A DNA stretch of 15,164 nucleotides from Caulobacteraceae bacterium UBA6225 (GTDB taxonomy: Bacteria > Pseudomonadota > Alphaproteobacteria > Caulobacterales > Caulobacteraceae). A program made the position numbers and the translations under genes. The first letter of the stretch is position 1. Every line of letters begins with the position of its first letter. A model generated the notes under the pieces. It was given only the letters and a program-made list of their open reading frames with translations. It was not told the DNA's origin and searched no databases. Of this stretch, positions 11,713-15,164 are shown one piece after another. The stretch covers positions 1-15,164 of the forward strand of contig DJWR01000181.1 in NCBI GenBank assembly GCA_002441055.1. The letters run 5' to 3'.

Positions 11713-13230
11713 GTGACCGACCTGACCGACCAGGCCACTCCGGCCGCGACCGCTGACCGCCGCCTGAGCCTCACCACGCGGATCCTCTATGGCGCCGGCG
11801 GCGCCGCCAGCGCCATCAAGCAGCGTGGCCTCTCGACCTTCCTGCTGCTGTTCTACAATCAGGTGATCGGCCTGCCGCCGCAGATGGTCTCTACGGCCAT
11901 CATGTTCGCCCTGATCTTCGACGCCTTCGTCGACCCCCTGGTGGGCCAAGTGTCGGACAATTTCCGCTCCAAGTGGGGCCGGCGGCACCCGTTCATGTAC
12001 GCCGCGGCCCTGCCCGTGGCGATCGCCTTCTTCCTCATCTGGAACCCGCCGGTCGGGTGGGAGAATGCGCAGATCTTCGGCTACATGCTGACCTGTCTGC
12101 TGGTCATCCGGCTGTTCGACACCTTCTTTGAGCTGCCCTCCTCGGCGCTGGCCCCGGAACTGGCCAAGAACTATGACGACCGGACCAGCCTGATCGCCCT
12201 TCGCGGCTTCTTCGGTGTGGCCGGCGGCCTGGGCATGACTCTGCTGGCCTATCAGGTCTTCCTGCGTGAGGGCCCGGACGGGACGGGCGGTGTTTTGGCG
12301 CGGGATGGCTATTTCAGCTACGCGCTCTGCGCCGCAGTGCTGATCTTCATCATCATCCTGGCCTCGACTGCCGGGACCCACAAACACATCCCCGAGCTGC
12401 GCAAGCCGCCCACCCGCAAGATCACCTTCGTCGGCATGGCCCGCGAGGTCGCCCACACCCTGAACAACCGCTCCTTCGTGGTGCTGACCATCTCAGGGAT
12501 GTTCATGTCCATGTCCCTGGGCGTGAAGGGCGGGCTCGAGCTCTACTTCTTCCTCTACTTCTGGGAGCTCACCCAGACCCAGCTGTCCCTGCTCACCGTG
12601 GCCGGGGTGATCGCCAGCGTCATGGGCGTGTCCCTCGCGCCCAAGGTGGCGGCCAAGATGGGCAAGCGGAACGGCGCCATCTCCATGTTCGCCGGCGCCG
12701 TGGTGGCCTTGCTCGGCCCCATCACCCTGCGCCTGGTGGGCTGGATGCCGGCTAACGGCACAGACCTGCTGTTCTGGATCCTGTTTGTCGACGTGATCGC
12801 CAACGGCGCCATGGCCATGATGACCGGGGTTATGCTGGCCTCAATGATCGCCGATGTGGTCGAGGACTCCGAGGTCAAGACCGGCCGGCGTTCCGAGGGC
12901 CTGTTGTTCTCCTTCGACAACCTCTTCAAGAAGGTGGTTTCCGGGGTCGGCGTATTCGTTTCCGGCGCAGTGCTGGCCTTTGTCGCCTTCCCGCAGAACG
13001 CCGTCCGCGGCGGGGTTGATGACGAGGTCCTGCGCAATATGGCGCTGATCTACCTGCCGACCCTGCTGTTCTTCTACGCCATCGCCATCGGCTCCCTGTT
13101 CATGTTCAAGATCGACAAGGCGACCCACGAGGAGAACCTGCGCAAGCTGGAAGAGACCGCCCTGCGGGCCCAGGCCGCCGGCGGCACGACGCCGGCCGGC
13201 CCCAACGCCCCGCCGGTCACCGGCGCCTGA
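11713..13230 (+). CDS. GPH-type (MFS_2) sugar:cation symporter, paralogue 2
   Basis: A close paralogue of the preceding gene with 505 residues and the same architecture: DAFVDP Asp pair at D70 and D74, SDNFRSKWGRRHPFMY loop, and DVVEDSEVKTGRRSEG from D381. Over a 52-residue block around the Asp pair I count 45 identities with paralogue 1. One 51-base stretch (12112-12162) differs from paralogue 1 (10558-10608) at a single base, well above the surrounding similarity. The GTG start follows TAGGGAA (11701-11707) and lies 12 bases after the previous stop, so translation in an operon is likely. The C-terminal tail is Ala/Pro-rich and differs completely from paralogue 1. Substrate unknown; the differing residues should reflect a shifted specificity if both copies are kept by selection. 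Confidence 0.85.
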   Translation: MTDLTDQATPAATADRRLSLTTRILYGAGGAASAIKQRGLSTFLLLFYNQVIGLPPQMVSTAIMFALIFDAFVDPLVGQVSDNFRSKWGRRHPFMYAAALPVAIAFFLIWNPPVGWENAQIFGYMLTCLLVIRLFDTFFELPSSALAPELAKNYDDRTSLIALRGFFGVAGGLGMTLLAYQVFLREGPDGTGGVLARDGYFSYALCAAVLIFIIILASTAGTHKHIPELRKPPTRKITFVGMAREVAHTLNNRSFVVLTISGMFMSMSLGVKGGLELYFFLYFWELTQTQLSLLTVAGVIASVMGVSLAPKVAAKMGKRNGAISMFAGAVVALLGPITLRLVGWMPANGTDLLFWILFVDVIANGAMAMMTGVMLASMIADVVEDSEVKTGRRSEGLLFSFDNLFKKVVSGVGVFVSGAVLAFVAFPQNAVRGGVDDEVLRNMALIYLPTLLFFYAIAIGSLFMFKIDKATHEENLRKLEETALRAQAAGGTTPAGPNAPPVTGA

Positions 13231-13240
13231 GTCCCAACAT

Positions 13241-13270
13241 CCGGGACTGCGGTCTTGCCCGCGGTCCCGG
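13241..13270 (+). terminator. 12-pair hairpin between paralogues 2 and 3
   Basis: Arms 13241-13252 and 13259-13270 pair over 12 positions with one G-U wobble around a six-base loop, 11 bases after the paralogue 2 stop. There is no T tract, but the stem is long and GC-rich, so it may end or attenuate the two-gene transcript before the third gene. Confidence 0.55.
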
Positions 13271-13283
13271 ACCAGACCTAGAT
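13256..13283 (+). promoter_or_regulatory. candidate promoter for paralogue 3, overlapping its annotated start codon
   Basis: TTGCCC (13256-13261) and CTAGAT (13278-13283) have a 16-base spacer. The octamer CCTAGATG matches GCTANAWC at six of eight positions. Transcription would begin near 13290, that is, after the only in-frame start codon (13282). A promoter here fits a separate unit after the preceding hairpin, but implies that the start codon used lies downstream. Confidence 0.4.
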
Positions 13284-14814
13284 GCGGCCTGGCCCTAGGG
13301 TCACTCTTCTGCGACCGCCCTGGTCGCGTCTGGCCCAAGGATGCCCCGCGACCGAAAGCGCCGTCTGCCCCGCGCCCAAGAAGCTCAGCCTGCCCACCAA
13401 GCTGTTCTATGGCTTCGGCACCGTCGCCTTCGGGGTTAAGGACCAGGGTTTTTCCTACCTTCTGCTGATCTTCTACAATCAGGTCATCGGCATGCCGGCC
13501 CACATGGTGGGGCTGGTGATCATGATCGCCATGATCTTCGACGCCATTTCCGATCCGCTGATCGGCCAGGTTTCGGACAACTGGCGCTCGCGCTGGGGCC
13601 GCAGGCACCCGTTCATGTACGCCTCGGCCATTCCGGTGGCGATCACCTACGGCCTGCTGTGGAACCCGCCAGAGCTCTCCCAGACTGGCCTGTTCGTCTA
13701 TCTGCTGGTGGTGGCGGTGATGATCCGCACCTTCATCACCCTCTATGAGATCCCCTCCACGGCGCTCGCCGCGGAGCTGACCTCGGACTATGACGAGCGC
13801 ACCAAGGTGCTCAGCTACCGCTACTTCTTCGCCTGGTGGGGCGGCCTGACCATGACCCTGCTGGCCTTCCAGGTCTTCCTGCGGCCCAGCGCCGAACATC
13901 CGGTGGGCCAGCTGAATCCCGACGGCTATGTGGCCTATGGAACCACCGCGGCGGGGGTCATGCTTCTGGCGATCCTGGTCTCAGCCATCGGCACCCACCG
14001 GCATATCCCTGAACTGGTCACCCCGCCGAAGCGCAAGCTGACCGTGGTCCAGGTGATCAAGGAGATGGCCGGCACCCTGTCCAACCGCTCCTTCCTGGTC
14101 CTGATCATGGCCGGCCTGTTCAACGCCATGGCGGGCGGTCTCGTTTTGTCGCTGAACCTTTATTTCAACACCTATTTCTGGGAGCTCTCGGCGGTCGAGA
14201 TCTCGCTGTTTGCGGTGGCCAACTTCATCTCCGCGGCGATCGCCTTTGGCCTGGCCGCGCCCTTGTCCCTGCGCCTGGGCAAGAAGAACGCCGCTCAGCT
14301 GGCCAAGGTGCTGTCCTTCTTTGTGGGCTCAGCGCCGATCACCCTGCGGCTGCTGGGCGTGTTCCCGGACAACGACAATCCGGTGATCATTCCGATCCTG
14401 TTCGTTCAGACCATGCTGTCCACCGGGCTTTCGATCACCGCCTCGATCCTGATTTCCTCGATGATCGCCGACGTGGTGGAGGACTCTGAGCTGAAGACCG
14501 GCCGCCGGTCGGAGGGGCTGTTCTTCGCAGCCGCCAGCTTCGTCAACAAATCGGTGTCCGGCATCGGCATCTTCGCCTCCAGCATGATCCTGCTGGCCAT
14601 CGCCTTCCCGCAGGACGCCCGGCCCGGCGAAGTGCCCGAGGAGGTGATCCGCAACCTCGGCATGCTCTATGTGCCCCTGCTGGGCGCCCTGCTGGCTGCG
14701 GCGGTGGGCTTCGTCGCCTTCTACAGCATCACCCGCGACAAGCATGAGGAGTCGGTCCGCAAGCTGGCCGCCGAGGCCGGCGCCGACGGGATCGAGACGC
14801 CTGGCCCGCAGTAG
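13282..14814 (+). CDS. GPH-type (MFS_2) sugar:cation symporter, paralogue 3
   Basis: The third and most diverged member of the array has 510 residues in the frame as given. It keeps the family landmarks: Asp pair D87 and D91 in DAISDPLIG, the SDNWRSRWGRRHPFMY loop, and DVVEDSELKTGRRSEG from D397. About twelve membrane helices are expected. The N-terminus is odd: 40 residues (starting MRPGPRVTLL) precede the conserved KLFYGFG segment, against about 16 to 25 in the paralogues, with no ribosome site before the ATG and a promoter-like -10 over it. An ATG at 13341 would give a paralogue-like start, MPATESAV..., if one C of the C4 run 13344-13347 were absent. So either the true start is unusual, or there is a sequencing error or a frameshift. 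Substrate unknown. Confidence 0.82.
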   Translation: MRPGPRVTLLRPPWSRLAQGCPATESAVCPAPKKLSLPTKLFYGFGTVAFGVKDQGFSYLLLIFYNQVIGMPAHMVGLVIMIAMIFDAISDPLIGQVSDNWRSRWGRRHPFMYASAIPVAITYGLLWNPPELSQTGLFVYLLVVAVMIRTFITLYEIPSTALAAELTSDYDERTKVLSYRYFFAWWGGLTMTLLAFQVFLRPSAEHPVGQLNPDGYVAYGTTAAGVMLLAILVSAIGTHRHIPELVTPPKRKLTVVQVIKEMAGTLSNRSFLVLIMAGLFNAMAGGLVLSLNLYFNTYFWELSAVEISLFAVANFISAAIAFGLAAPLSLRLGKKNAAQLAKVLSFFVGSAPITLRLLGVFPDNDNPVIIPILFVQTMLSTGLSITASILISSMIADVVEDSELKTGRRSEGLFFAAASFVNKSVSGIGIFASSMILLAIAFPQDARPGEVPEEVIRNLGMLYVPLLGALLAAAVGFVAFYSITRDKHEESVRKLAAEAGADGIETPGPQ

Positions 14815-14821
14815 CGGGCCA
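14802..14821. terminator. hairpin spanning the paralogue 3 stop codon, between convergent genes
   Basis: TGGCCCGC (14802-14809) and GCGGGCCA (14814-14821) form a perfect eight-pair stem around an AGTA loop that contains part of the TAG stop. It lies just before the end of the convergent TetR gene, so it could limit transcription in both directions. No T tract is present on either side. Confidence 0.5.
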
Positions 14822-14825
14822 CGGC

Positions 14826-15164
14826 TCAGCTGCGGAAAATGCCCATCAGCATGGGCCGGACGAAGACCGCCGGCGCCGCCTTCTGGCGCACGCCTGGCAC
14901 CCAGAACGCCAGCTCGGCGCCGGCGTTCAGGGTGGCGTTCAGCATCTGGGCGGCGATGAACGGGTCCACCGGGCGGATGGAGCCCTCGGCGATGCCGTCG
15001 GAGATCATCGAGGCGAAGCGGTCGGAGATGCGGTTGGAGTGCTGCACCATCTCCTCACGGATGGCCTCGGGCAGGGCCGAGAGGGCCGAGGAGCGCAGCA
15101 GGGGCCCGTAGTCCGACAGCTGGTATTCCGCGAGCGCCGCCCCGGCGCTGGCCAGCTTCGTCCA
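14826..15164 (-). CDS. TetR-family transcriptional regulator, C-terminal part (cut by window end)
   Basis: The open frame runs to the end of the window without a start: 38 further codons lie upstream of the first internal Met at 15050, beginning WTKLASAGAALAEY. The visible 112 residues are the helical ligand-binding and dimerisation domain. The stretch from DRFASMISDGIAEGSIRP to FIAAQMLNATLNAGAELA is typical of TetR C-terminal domains. The N-terminal helix-turn-helix lies outside. TetR proteins repress nearby genes until a small ligand binds. Its convergent position next to the transporter array suggests, but does not prove, control of it. The stop (14826-14828) is 11 bases from the end of paralogue 3. 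Confidence 0.75.
   Translation of the reverse strand, partial: WTKLASAGAALAEYQLSDYGPLLRSSALSALPEAIREEMVQHSNRISDRFASMISDGIAEGSIRPVDPFIAAQMLNATLNAGAELAFWVPGVRQKAAPAVFVRPMLMGIFRS

Noticed and set aside
1..15164. CRISPR arrays, insertion sequences, phage genes, tRNA or rRNA genes
   Set aside because: No regularly spaced repeats, transposase or integrase motifs, or tRNA-like folds were seen on either strand.

Overview
The window is high-GC bacterial DNA, most likely from an alphaproteobacterium of the Caulobacteraceae (Caulobacter or Phenylobacterium type). I infer this from an RcdA-family (DUF1465) cell-cycle adaptor gene, a DUF1192 gene, a zinc-ribbon-less L31, several -10 elements resembling the Caulobacter housekeeping consensus GCTANAWC, and the gene repertoire as a whole. 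No database search was possible, so the family names rest on motifs read by eye.

Region 1 (1-2771) is a respiratory operon: a regulatory stretch with a Fur-box-like palindrome, then the two subunits of a cyanide-insensitive-type cytochrome bd quinol oxidase (cioA, cioB) and a 50-residue single-helix DUF2474 protein, with overlapping ends. Region 2 (2812-5482) holds three plus-strand housekeeping genes, each with its own candidate promoter: thiamine-phosphate synthase (thiE), an inositol monophosphatase/SuhB protein, and a Tat-type exported glycerophosphodiester phosphodiesterase (glpQ). The promoters of glpQ and perhaps thiE are placed so that transcription would begin at the start codon. Region 3 (5479-9719) contains a minus-strand MsbA-type ABC exporter convergent with and overlapping glpQ, a divergent rpmE (L31), a 19-bp bidirectional terminator, minus-strand rcdA and DUF1192 genes, and a divergent PIG3-type quinone oxidoreductase.

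Region 4 (9720-15164) starts with a 460-base gene-free leader containing hairpins and clustered TTGCG half-sites. Three tandem paralogous GPH-type (MFS_2) sugar:cation symporter genes follow, and then the C-terminal part of a convergent TetR-family regulator cut by the window edge. The first two transporter genes look like an operon from a fairly recent duplication. The third is more diverged and has an apparent promoter of its own. That promoter's -10 element overlaps the only available start codon, so the true start, or a one-base error in a C4 run, needs attention.

I see no CRISPR array, insertion sequence, tRNA, rRNA or phage gene. Most of the window is ordinary chromosomal core. The most interesting parts are the transporter array and its control regions, the leaderless-promoter candidates, and the small bd-oxidase-associated protein.
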